A stretch of 6,189 nt of DNA, taken from HGM05232 sp036661515 (lineage in GTDB: Bacteria; Bacteroidota; Bacteroidia; Bacteroidales; Muribaculaceae). The notes under the pieces are model-generated. The model did not search any database. It was not told where the DNA came from and was given only the letters and a program-made list of their open reading frames with translations. The stretch covers positions 1-6,189 of the forward strand of contig JAVWYO010000113.1 in NCBI GenBank assembly GCA_036661515.1, read 5' to 3'. Every line of letters begins with the position of its first letter. The first letter of the stretch is position 1. Positions 1 to 6,189 of the stretch are shown here, in pieces. Made by a program: the position numbers and the translations under genes.

Positions 1-97
1 TTATAATTCAATATTATTTTGCAAAACTGTTATAATACACTGAATTAGTCTTAAAATACGCCCAAATTTTATTTAGTATTGAATTTTTAGTAGTAAA

Positions 98-130
98 TTA
101 GCAAAAAAGATATATGCTGATATAAGTTTG
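98..130 (+). promoter_or_regulatory. Candidate Bacteroidota promoter for the exported-protein/FadL operon
   Basis: A perfect -7 box, TAAGTTTG, lies at 123-130 (consensus TAnnTTTG). The best -33 match is TTAG at 98-101, 21 bases upstream and 3 of 4 to TTTG. Transcription would begin near 135 and give a leader of about 60 bases before the ATG at 194. A weaker alternative is TTTG at 146-149 with TATATTAA at 171-178, which would leave only about 10 bases of leader. The rest of 1-193 is AT-rich, and I see no gene or RNA in it. Confidence 0.5.
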
Positions 131-193
131 ATTACAATTAAACTTTTTGCAGTATTAAACGTCATAGTAATATATTAACTTAACAACAAAGTT

Positions 194-1285
194 ATGAAAC
201 ATAGAATTTTCACTTTAGTAAGTATCCTCTCTTTGAGCCCCGTTTTTGCGTTCGCTCAATATGATGACGACATTTATAATGATGGCTCTAAGGATACCAA
301 AAGAACGCAAGTCGTAAGAAATCAAGAATATATAGTTCCTGAAAGCAATAACGTTGACTATAACCATTCAACCTCAAATGTGTCAGGAGGAGGTAATTAT
401 ATTGTTGATGAACGTGATGTTGATGAATATAATAGGAGAGGTAATGACTCTTCTGATACTCTTAATACATCAAATCGGGCTACAAAGCCTGCTGATAATT
501 CATCTGAAGACTTCACATATACTGAGAAAATCCAACGATTTTATAATCCAACGATTATTATAAACGCTAATGATCCAGTATTGACAGAGTTATATTATGC
601 AAGTGTTCCAAGTATCAATTTAGTAGTTGGCTCTCCTTATTATTGGAACTCATGGTGGGGTCCAAGTTGGGGTTGGAACAACTCTTGGGGTTGGGGCTCT
701 TCTTGGTATTATAGACCTTGGTACTCTAACCATTACTGGGGAGGTGGATATTACGACCCATGTTGGGGCTGGGGCTGGGGAGGACATTATCACCCCACAT
801 ATTATCCTAATAGCGGATATTATGGAAGTAATGGTGGCCGTCGTCCTGCTGGCTATAGTGGCGGTAACTATGGAGGAACATCACGTCCTGGATATGCCAA
901 TGGTGGTCGTCGCCCTAACTCTTCTTATAATGGTAGTGGTACATATCGTCCAAATAATAATCAAGGAAATCAAGGCGGATATTATAACCAAGGTGGATAT
1001 AATGGACATCGTGGTAGCGGAAGTTCGGTATCAGGCGGACGTCGTCCTGGTCAAACAGTTTCACCATCGGTTGTAAGACCTTCAGAGGGCACTACACGTC
1101 CAGCAGAAGTAACACGTCCTTCTAATTACAATAACCATAGAAATACTGATAATTCAACTCGAAACTATAATTATAGTGCGCCAAGTAATAATAGCTCAAG
1201 AGGTTCTGGTGGCTACTCTGGCGGTGGCGGATATTCAGGTGGCGGTGGTGGCGGTGCTGGACATCGTGGCGGTGGTCGTCGTTAA
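194..1285 (+). CDS. Exported Gly/Tyr/Trp/Asn-rich low-complexity protein
   Basis: The product is 363 residues and its function is not known. Residues 1-21 form a Sec signal peptide: a basic start (MKHR), a hydrophobic core and an AFA-Q site, so cleavage by signal peptidase I is predicted after residue 21. Residues 22-104 are polar, rich in Asp, Asn and Ser, and probably disordered. Residues 105-150 look like the only ordered part, with a run of beta-prone sequence (FYNPTIIINANDP, then SINLVVGSPYYW). Residues 151-195 carry 13 tryptophans in Trp-Gly and Tyr clusters. From 198 to the end the chain is rich in Gly, Asn, Tyr and Arg, with a recurring GGRRP motif and a Gly-rich basic tail ending GGGRR. 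The single cysteine of the mature chain is Cys190. No Shine-Dalgarno is visible, as usual in this phylum; the start is chosen because the signal peptide begins there. The gene lies 33 bp upstream of an outer-membrane barrel gene with no terminator between, so co-transcription and a periplasmic or surface envelope role are inferred. There is no catalytic motif. A structural, adhesive or matrix-like role is possible but unproven. Confidence 0.9.
   Translation: MKHRIFTLVSILSLSPVFAFAQYDDDIYNDGSKDTKRTQVVRNQEYIVPESNNVDYNHSTSNVSGGGNYIVDERDVDEYNRRGNDSSDTLNTSNRATKPADNSSEDFTYTEKIQRFYNPTIIINANDPVLTELYYASVPSINLVVGSPYYWNSWWGPSWGWNNSWGWGSSWYYRPWYSNHYWGGGYYDPCWGWGWGGHYHPTYYPNSGYYGSNGGRRPAGYSGGNYGGTSRPGYANGGRRPNSSYNGSGTYRPNNNQGNQGGYYNQGGYNGHRGSGSSVSGGRRPGQTVSPSVVRPSEGTTRPAEVTRPSNYNNHRNTDNSTRNYNYSAPSNNSSRGSGGYSGGGGYSGGGGGGAGHRGGGRR
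833..1282 (+). repeat. GGRRP / Gly-rich coding repeats
   Basis: This is a degenerate coding repeat inside the exported protein. GGRRP occurs at residues 214-218, 237-241 and 281-285 (bases 833-847, 902-916, 1034-1048), and a closing GGGRR sits at residues 359-363 (1268-1282). Extra Arg-Pro pairs (SRP, YRP, VRP, TRP, TRP) lie between and after them. Near the end, YSGGGG is repeated in tandem (residues 341-352). Synonymous codons differ between copies (for example CGTCGTCCT against CGTCGCCCT), so the repeat is older than a recent DNA duplication, or the protein motif is under selection. Confidence 0.75.
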
Positions 1286-1318
1286 TTAATTAAAAAAACA
1301 ATTCAAGAAAATATTATT

Positions 1319-2905
1319 ATGCGAAAACAACTTATTGCAACAATTGTCGGGATTATACCAATGCTCGCATTTGGACAAAGTGCAATAGATGTATATCAGC
1401 TATCACAGCAAGACCTTAAGGGGACTGCACGTTTTATGTCTATGGCTGGTGCATTTGGCGCTTTAGGGGGCGATTTATCTGTCCTTAATCAAAACCCAGC
1501 TGGTATAGGCGTTTATCGTGGCTCTGAAATTGGAGCAACGTTAGGCTTTGATATACAATCGACATCTACTGAAAACCAAGGTCAGAAGTATGGTAGTACT
1601 AACCAATTTAAGGTATCGTGCAATAATGCAGGGTATATAGGTTCTTATAGATTAAATTCAGAAGTAATGCCAAATATAAATTGGGGTATCACATATAATC
1701 GTTCTGCTTCTTTTAATAGGCGTTACGCTGGAGGCATAGGGAAATTAAACACATCTTTATCTAACTTTGTTGCAGGATATACTAATGCTGGTGGTTTTAC
1801 TGAGGCCAATTTAATGACGACTGAAGGCTATGACCCATATAATGAAGAGCCTTATGCTCCTTGGATGAGTATTTTAGCTTTTGACTCTTATTTGATCAAT
1901 CCTGATAGCGAAGGTGAAAATTTTCAAGGGATTTATGGTAATGGCACATCTGGTCGTGGAGAATTTGAAACTATTGAGACTGGAGGCGTAAATGAATTCA
2001 ACATAAATTGGGGTGGAAACATCGCAAATAAAGTATATTGGGGTATGGGGTTTGGCATAACAGATGTCAACTATAACGCTTCAACATATTATGGAGAATC
2101 TTTGACAAATGCTTATACTACTGATGGACGAGGAACTGCCAATTGGGGACTATCAAACTCATTAAGCACCTCTGGCACTGGTTATAACTTTAAATTAGGT
2201 GTTATTGTAAAGCCTATTAATGAAATACGTTTAGGTTTTGCATTCCATACGCCTACATATTATAGTTTACGAGATGTTTCATTTACTAATACAAGATTCA
2301 ATTATAATGGAGGCAAAGACGGCTCAGCTAATACTAATAATGATTATGCGGCTGAGAGCTGGTATCAAATACGCACTCCATGGAAGTTTATTGCAAGCGC
2401 AGCAACCGTAATTGCAAACAAAGCCATTCTTAGTTTTGACTATGAATATGTAGGTTATAACACAATGCAATTATCTTATGATAATGGTATCCTTGATCCA
2501 AGTACAAACAATGAAATAAATTCATATTATAAGCCATCAAATATATTCAGAGTAGGTGGAGAATTTAGAGTAACATCACAATTTAGTGTGCGTGCTGGCT
2601 ATTCTTATCAAACATCGCCTGTTAGAGAGAATGTCCTTAATGGACATGAAAATGTATTAACAGTATCGACATCGCCTTCTTATTCGTTTGACAAATCAAC
2701 ACAATACATTACTGCTGGACTTGGATATCGATATAAAGCAATGTATATTGATGCTGCTTATGTTCACAAAACACGTAATAGTGAATATCACGCATTTCCT
2801 TTTTCTCCAATTGTGTATGATGGTCAACAAATGGTAGATTCTCCAATGGCGAAAATTACAGATAATAGTAATCAAATCGTATTTTCGCTGGGCTTTAAGT
2901 TCTAA
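1319..2905 (+). CDS. OmpP1/FadL-family outer-membrane beta-barrel transporter
   Basis: The 528-residue product is an outer-membrane barrel of the OmpP1/FadL/TodX family, whose characterised members (such as E. coli FadL) pass hydrophobic molecules across the outer membrane. Residues 1-19 are a signal peptide ending AFG-Q. The mature N-terminus continues with the family's typical stretch: SQQDLKGTARFMSMAGAFGA (29-48), GGDLS, then NPAGIGVY at 59-66. The rest alternates short amphipathic beta-strands with Asn/Tyr/Gly-rich loops. The last residues are QIVFSLGFKF, with the C-terminal Phe expected for BAM-dependent barrel assembly. The length is usual for Bacteroidota members and longer than FadL, which suggests larger loops. 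The substrate cannot be read from sequence; in this phylum such proteins are often labelled hemin receptors on weak grounds, and I do not adopt that. The gene follows the exported Gly/Trp-rich gene by 33 bp and probably shares its transcript, which ends at the hairpin at 2919-2950. Confidence 0.88.
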   Translation: MRKQLIATIVGIIPMLAFGQSAIDVYQLSQQDLKGTARFMSMAGAFGALGGDLSVLNQNPAGIGVYRGSEIGATLGFDIQSTSTENQGQKYGSTNQFKVSCNNAGYIGSYRLNSEVMPNINWGITYNRSASFNRRYAGGIGKLNTSLSNFVAGYTNAGGFTEANLMTTEGYDPYNEEPYAPWMSILAFDSYLINPDSEGENFQGIYGNGTSGRGEFETIETGGVNEFNINWGGNIANKVYWGMGFGITDVNYNASTYYGESLTNAYTTDGRGTANWGLSNSLSTSGTGYNFKLGVIVKPINEIRLGFAFHTPTYYSLRDVSFTNTRFNYNGGKDGSANTNNDYAAESWYQIRTPWKFIASAATVIANKAILSFDYEYVGYNTMQLSYDNGILDPSTNNEINSYYKPSNIFRVGGEFRVTSQFSVRAGYSYQTSPVRENVLNGHENVLTVSTSPSYSFDKSTQYITAGLGYRYKAMYIDAAYVHKTRNSEYHAFPFSPIVYDGQQMVDSPMAKITDNSNQIVFSLGFKF

Positions 2906-2918
2906 AAAAATAACTTCT

Positions 2919-2950
2919 AAAAAAAGGTAGCTTAATGGCTACCTTTTTTT
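2919..2950 (+). terminator. Rho-independent terminator after the FadL-family gene
   Basis: A perfect 13-bp inverted repeat has arms at 2919-2931 (seven A then GGTAGC) and 2938-2950 (GCTACC then seven T), with a six-base loop at 2932-2937. The T-run follows the GC-containing stem directly, as in intrinsic terminators. It starts 14 bases after the stop of the upstream gene. The A-run on the other arm would let it work on the minus strand as well. The loop contains an ATG (2935) that opens the downstream reading frame but is very unlikely to be a start. Confidence 0.92.
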
Positions 2951-2980
2951 GTGCCTATCAAGAAAAAAGCATTACATTTG
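2948..2980 (+). promoter_or_regulatory. Strong Bacteroidota promoter for the helicase gene
   Basis: A TTTG -33 box at 2948-2951 is followed after 21 bases by a perfect -7 box, TACATTTG, at 2973-2980. Both boxes and the spacing fit the published Bacteroides consensus. Transcription should start about five bases after the -7 box, near 2985, leaving roughly 19 bases of leader before the ATG at 3004. The -33 box is made from the last three T of the terminator plus the next G, so the two signals overlap. Confidence 0.8.
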
Positions 2981-3003
2981 TTAATACGAAAAATGACACC
3001 GTT

Positions 3004-5076
3004 ATGGCTCAATTGCTACCCGAAAATATTGATTTAGATAATCCTGAATTTCAAAACGCATGGCAACTTATCACAAAGTCGCATCAGTCGGTATTCCTTA
3101 CGGGTAAAGCAGGCACAGGGAAAAGCACATTCCTAAGATATATATGTGAGAATACGCATAAAAAATACGTTATACTTGCTCCTACTGGTATTGCTGCTGT
3201 GAATGTGGGGGGCGTAACTCTTCATTCATTTTTCAAAATGCCCTTAAAGCCTCTTCTCCATGATGACCCCGAATTTTCGCTATCTACTATAAGAAAAACG
3301 TTGAGATATCCACGTGATAAAGTAAAGATAATCAAAGAACTTGAACTAATCATTATTGATGAAATATCAATGGTGCGTGCTGATATGATAGATTTTATTG
3401 ATAAAGTTTTACGTATTTATAGTGGAAACATGCGGGAACCTTTTGGAGGCAAGCAACTACTTTTTGTGGGTGATGTCTTTCAGCTTGAACCCGTAATAAC
3501 CAGCGATATGCGAGAAATCTTAAAGCGTTATTATAGACAATCATTTTTCTTTAATGCAAATGCTTTCTCGACAATAGATTTAGTCTCTATTGAGTTACAG
3601 AAAATTTACCGGCAAAACAATCAAAAATTCATATCACTTTTAGATAGAATACGCATAAATAAAATTTCGCCCGAAGATATTTCAGACATTAATTCTCGTT
3701 ATAATCCAATATATAAAGAAGATAAAGACGAGTTTGTAATTACTCTTGCCACTCGTCGTGACACCGTTGATGTAATAAATGAAGCTCATCTTAAAGATTT
3801 GACAACGCCTGAATATAAATATAGAGGTATTATTAACAATGATTTTCCTTCTCAAAATTTACCCACATCTTTAGAACTTATACTCAAAGAGGGTGCCCAA
3901 GTTATATTTATAAAGAATGATAAGGAACAACGTTGGGTTAATGGAACTCTTGGACGTGTTTATTGTGCTACGAAAGATGGAATTGAGATAGAACTTGAGA
4001 ACGGTGATATTCATACGTTATCACTTGAAACATGGGAAAACATACAATATACCTATGATGAAAAGGAGAAGACGATAAAAGAAAAAACTCTTGGGACATT
4101 TCAGCAATTTCCTATAAAACCTGCGTGGGCATTAACTGTTCATAAAAGTCAAGGATTGACATTTAATAAAGTGATAATCGATTTTGTTGGTGGCGCATTT
4201 ACTGGCGGACAAACCTATGTTGCTTTATCGCGTTGTACTGCTATTGAAGGCATTATTTTAAAGCAACAATTGCGTGAAAGAGATGTTTTTGTGAATCCTG
4301 CAATAATTGAATTTAGCAAACGTTTCAATAATAATAAAGTAATTGAAAGTGCATTAGACCGTGCAGCTGCCGATGCAAGTTATCACGATGCTGCTGTTGC
4401 ATTTGATAATAATGATTTAGATAATTCCGTTAAGTCGTTTTCTAAAGCAGTGGTAATGCGAAATGAACTTGGTAATCCTATTGTTCAACGTTTAATGCGT
4501 AGAAAACTGAATATAATTACAACTCTACGAACTCAGATCAACTTATTGAAAAATACCATTCATGACCAAAACTTAGTCTTGCGAAATTTGGCTGACGAAT
4601 ATGCCGTATTAGGAGAAGATTCTTTGAATTACACCACCGAAAATATTGTTATGGAAAGTCAAGTAAACTATGGTAATAAAAACAATAGTTGTGAAATTGA
4701 CTCCGTTACAGTAAGGGCGGCGATGGCAAATTTTGATAAGGCTTTATCCTTAGATAACCTTTGTATAAAGGCATTAACAGGAAAAGGGAACTTATATATA
4801 AGACTTGGAGAACCTGCCGAAGCTATAATCTGTTTTGAGAAGATACTGACGATTGACCCTAATTCAATTGTGGCAAATTTTAATATAGGAATTGCTTTTA
4901 TTTCTCTTAAGAAATACCCCGATGCCCTAAAATCATTAAAGCGTGCATTAAAATATAATAAAGTTGACCCAACAATACATGATGAGATTGCATTAGTTTA
5001 TGATAAAATTGGGCTTGAAGAATTATCGGAACGTCACGCGCAACTTGCTAAAAAGCTAAGAGATAAAAATAAATAA
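3004..5076 (+). CDS. Pif1/RecD-like superfamily 1 DNA helicase with C-terminal TPR region
   Basis: This is an ATP-dependent 5'-to-3' helicase by family, acting on DNA in the cytoplasm. With the start at 3004 it has 690 residues. The reading frame is open back to an ATG at 2935, but that codon lies in a terminator loop and upstream of the promoter, so 3004 is preferred. Visible motifs, in order: Walker A GKAGTGKST (34-42); motif Ia APTGIAA (59-65); Walker B IIIDEISM (116-123, Asp119 and Glu120); motif III GDVFQLEP (156-163, Gln160); motif IV region IYRQ (201-204); an SH3-like 2B segment with GAQVIFIKND and WVNGTLG (297-317); motif V TVHKSQG (378-384); and motif VI YVALSRC (405-411, Arg410). 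All catalytic residues appear present. After the core ends near 440 come a TPR-like pair of helices (455-488), a helical linker, two good TPR units (588-621, 622-655) and a partial third. Pif1 relatives in Bacteroides have been studied as G-quadruplex unwinders; whether this protein does so is inference. It has its own promoter and converges on the SPOR gene. The stop TAA is followed in frame by TAG and TAG. Confidence 0.9.
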   Translation: MAQLLPENIDLDNPEFQNAWQLITKSHQSVFLTGKAGTGKSTFLRYICENTHKKYVILAPTGIAAVNVGGVTLHSFFKMPLKPLLHDDPEFSLSTIRKTLRYPRDKVKIIKELELIIIDEISMVRADMIDFIDKVLRIYSGNMREPFGGKQLLFVGDVFQLEPVITSDMREILKRYYRQSFFFNANAFSTIDLVSIELQKIYRQNNQKFISLLDRIRINKISPEDISDINSRYNPIYKEDKDEFVITLATRRDTVDVINEAHLKDLTTPEYKYRGIINNDFPSQNLPTSLELILKEGAQVIFIKNDKEQRWVNGTLGRVYCATKDGIEIELENGDIHTLSLETWENIQYTYDEKEKTIKEKTLGTFQQFPIKPAWALTVHKSQGLTFNKVIIDFVGGAFTGGQTYVALSRCTAIEGIILKQQLRERDVFVNPAIIEFSKRFNNNKVIESALDRAAADASYHDAAVAFDNNDLDNSVKSFSKAVVMRNELGNPIVQRLMRRKLNIITTLRTQINLLKNTIHDQNLVLRNLADEYAVLGEDSLNYTTENIVMESQVNYGNKNNSCEIDSVTVRAAMANFDKALSLDNLCIKALTGKGNLYIRLGEPAEAIICFEKILTIDPNSIVANFNIGIAFISLKKYPDALKSLKRALKYNKVDPTIHDEIALVYDKIGLEELSERHAQLAKKLRDKNK

Positions 5077-5110
5077 TAGTAGATGTGGGGGGCTCAAAAA
5101 ATGTACTTAT

Positions 5111-6121
5111 CTATTTTTGGCAAATCCAAGCACCTTTATATACCGATTTGATATTGCCTTGTGAGATAATACTATTAAGTTCTTCACGACTTCCAGCGGC
5201 AATGTAAATTCTATATTTCCCGTCTGATTCAAGGACTTTCATTAATGGGTCGTTTGCCTTAGCTATGTGATTCTCAGCTAACTCACGAGTTCGTAACGAT
5301 GCTACTATTAGAAAGCAACTTTCATTACCAGTAGCTGTGTTTGATGTCAATTGCAATCTTTTTGCTGGCTCCTCTTTTGTTTTTTCTACAACTTTAATCT
5401 CTTTTGCATCCATCTCCTTCTCATTAGAAACAATTGTTTTAACAGTCTCTTTTGGTATAGAAATATATAAGTCGCCAATCTTATCTACAATATTTTCAGC
5501 CGTTTTATTGTCGCTTGAAAGTATATTCAAACTTGCAAATTCTTGATTCTTATTTACTATAATAGGAGTACTAAGTAGAAATGTCATTCCTATGAGTAAA
5601 ATTATAGATGCTGCAATCCTAAATACATTTCTACTAATTGGAACATACATCACATCATTAACTCTGGTCTTCGTTACGCTTTCATGCTTCTTTTCAAGAC
5701 GCGAAAGTAACGAAATATTGACACGTCCTAAGCCATAAAATTCATTTATAGACGTTGCACTTATGAATGGCTCAAATATTATAGCTCCCTCATCACTTTG
5801 TCTGAAAAAGCCTAATCTTCCTATTGCAATCTCGCCACCACGTAAAAGTTGATTCTTATATGATGCTATTTCATCAATAATAAATGATAGGGTTGCATTA
5901 TATGATTTCTTTTCGCAACGCATAATAGAATTTGCTAAAAGTCCATCATTATAATTTACTGAAGCATTAAAACTTATGGTGCGTTCAGGTGCTTTAAATA
6001 CGCCAGTCTCATCATTCATCGTTGCACAAGAATATTGCGCAATAAATGCGCCTAAGCCTGGAATTACAACGCAATCATGCTTTGTTACCAAGTATTCTAT
6101 GTGGTCAATAATTGAAATCAT
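5111..6121 (-). CDS. HU-CCDC81-type and SPOR-domain inner-membrane protein
   Basis: The 336-residue product spans the inner membrane once and carries a C-terminal peptidoglycan-binding SPOR domain. Residues 1-60 resemble the first bacterial HU-CCDC81 domain (IEYLVTKHDCVVIPGLGAF, with PGLGAF at 21-26). Residues about 61-130 resemble the second, with IAIGRLGFF (98-106). A basic stretch precedes the single membrane segment at about 167-187, which puts the HU-like part in the cytoplasm and the remainder in the periplasm. A Lys/Glu-rich linker follows (about 224-254). The SPOR domain occupies about 266-336, with FLIVASLRTRELAENHIAK, then YRIYIAAGS, and a final AWICQK. SPOR domains bind glycan strands stripped of stem peptides, often at division sites. 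HU-like domains are DNA-binding in HU itself, but DNA binding in this family is not established. The start is firm because the conserved N-terminal motif begins within a few residues of it. Cys269 and Cys334 could form a disulfide. The gene has its own promoter and converges on the helicase gene across a 34-bp gap. Confidence 0.9.
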   Translation of the reverse strand: MISIIDHIEYLVTKHDCVVIPGLGAFIAQYSCATMNDETGVFKAPERTISFNASVNYNDGLLANSIMRCEKKSYNATLSFIIDEIASYKNQLLRGGEIAIGRLGFFRQSDEGAIIFEPFISATSINEFYGLGRVNISLLSRLEKKHESVTKTRVNDVMYVPISRNVFRIAASIILLIGMTFLLSTPIIVNKNQEFASLNILSSDNKTAENIVDKIGDLYISIPKETVKTIVSNEKEMDAKEIKVVEKTKEEPAKRLQLTSNTATGNESCFLIVASLRTRELAENHIAKANDPLMKVLESDGKYRIYIAAGSREELNSIISQGNIKSVYKGAWICQK

Positions 6122-6125
6122 TAAG

Positions 6126-6156
6126 CAAATTTAAGCAAGAATAGTGTAACGGCAAA
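6126..6156 (-). promoter_or_regulatory. Strong Bacteroidota promoter abutting the SPOR gene start
   Basis: Read on the minus strand, TTTG (6156-6153) is followed after 19 bases by a perfect -7 box, TAAATTTG (6133-6126). Only four bases (CTTA) separate that box from the ATG at 6121. With the usual distance from the -7 box to the first transcribed base, transcription would start at or within a few bases of the ATG. This implies a leaderless or nearly leaderless mRNA. No better promoter is visible in the remaining upstream bases to 6189, but the window ends there. Confidence 0.7.
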
Positions 6157-6189
6157 GTTTTTATTCAATAATTTACAATCTATTTTATT

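Noticed and set aside
17..26. Palindrome TTTTGCAAAA near the left edge as a possible operator.
   Set aside because: It is only 10 bp, in very AT-rich DNA, about 100 bases from the promoter candidate, and without a second copy nearby.
354..1076. Two open frames (354-563 and 627-1076, plus strand) inside the exported-protein gene.
   Set aside because: They lie in another frame of a clear signal-peptide gene and give Ile/Val/Leu-rich products typical of shifted reading of Gly/Tyr/Asn codons. No start context or domain supports them.
1286..1318. Possible separate promoter or terminator between the exported-protein and FadL-family genes.
   Set aside because: The 33 bases are almost all A and T, with no TTTG/TAnnTTTG pair at correct spacing and no hairpin. 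Co-transcription is the simpler reading.
5094..5118. AT-only inverted repeat (CAAAAAAT ... ATTTTTG) at the end of the SPOR gene as a terminator.
   Set aside because: The stem has about seven A-T pairs with a bulge and no GC core, and it overlaps the stop codon. It is too weak to call.
5337..5546. Plus-strand 69-codon open frame antisense to the SPOR gene.
   Set aside because: It is antisense to the Lys/Glu-rich linker of a well-supported gene. The Phe/Ser/Leu-rich product is what reverse reading of such codons gives, and there is no promoter or domain.
1..6189. Mobile element, CRISPR array, defence island or RNA gene.
   Set aside because: I see no direct-repeat array, transposase or integrase motif, terminal inverted repeats, or tRNA/rRNA-like sequence. 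The helicase has no nuclease or defence partner beside it in this window.

Overview
The window looks like ordinary chromosome from a member of the Bacteroidota, most likely order Bacteroidales. Four observations support this. The DNA is AT-rich. Purine-rich Shine-Dalgarno boxes are absent upstream of the starts. Two near-perfect Bacteroidota promoters (TTTG, 19-21 bases, TAnnTTTG) are present, with a weaker third. The protein set also fits: a Bacteroidota-type OmpP1/FadL barrel, a Pif1-like helicase with a TPR tail, and an HU-CCDC81/SPOR membrane protein. Genus cannot be fixed from this window.

Layout. Positions 1-193 are a non-coding leader with one moderate promoter candidate. Positions 194-2905 hold two plus-strand genes 33 bp apart, probably one transcript: an exported Gly/Tyr/Trp/Asn-rich protein and an outer-membrane FadL-family beta-barrel. 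A strong 13-bp hairpin terminator (2919-2950) closes this unit. Its T-run also supplies the -33 box of the next promoter (2948-2980), which drives a Pif1/RecD-like helicase with a C-terminal TPR region (start best placed at 3004, end 5076). Convergent to it on the minus strand (6121 to 5111) is a one-pass membrane protein with an N-terminal HU-CCDC81-type region and a C-terminal SPOR domain. Its promoter (6126-6156) sits so close to the ATG that the mRNA is predicted to be leaderless or nearly so.

How the genes relate. The first two both act at the cell envelope: a secreted low-complexity protein co-transcribed with an outer-membrane channel. The helicase has its own promoter and belongs to DNA maintenance. 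The SPOR protein would link a cytoplasmic HU-like region to the peptidoglycan side of the inner membrane. I see no mobile element, tRNA, rRNA, CRISPR array or defence cassette, and no clear new multi-gene system. The points most worth checking are the overlapping terminator and promoter, the predicted leaderless SPOR transcript, the helicase-TPR fusion, the possible FtsN-like disulfide in the SPOR domain, and the Trp-Gly/GGRRP repeat protein paired with the FadL barrel.
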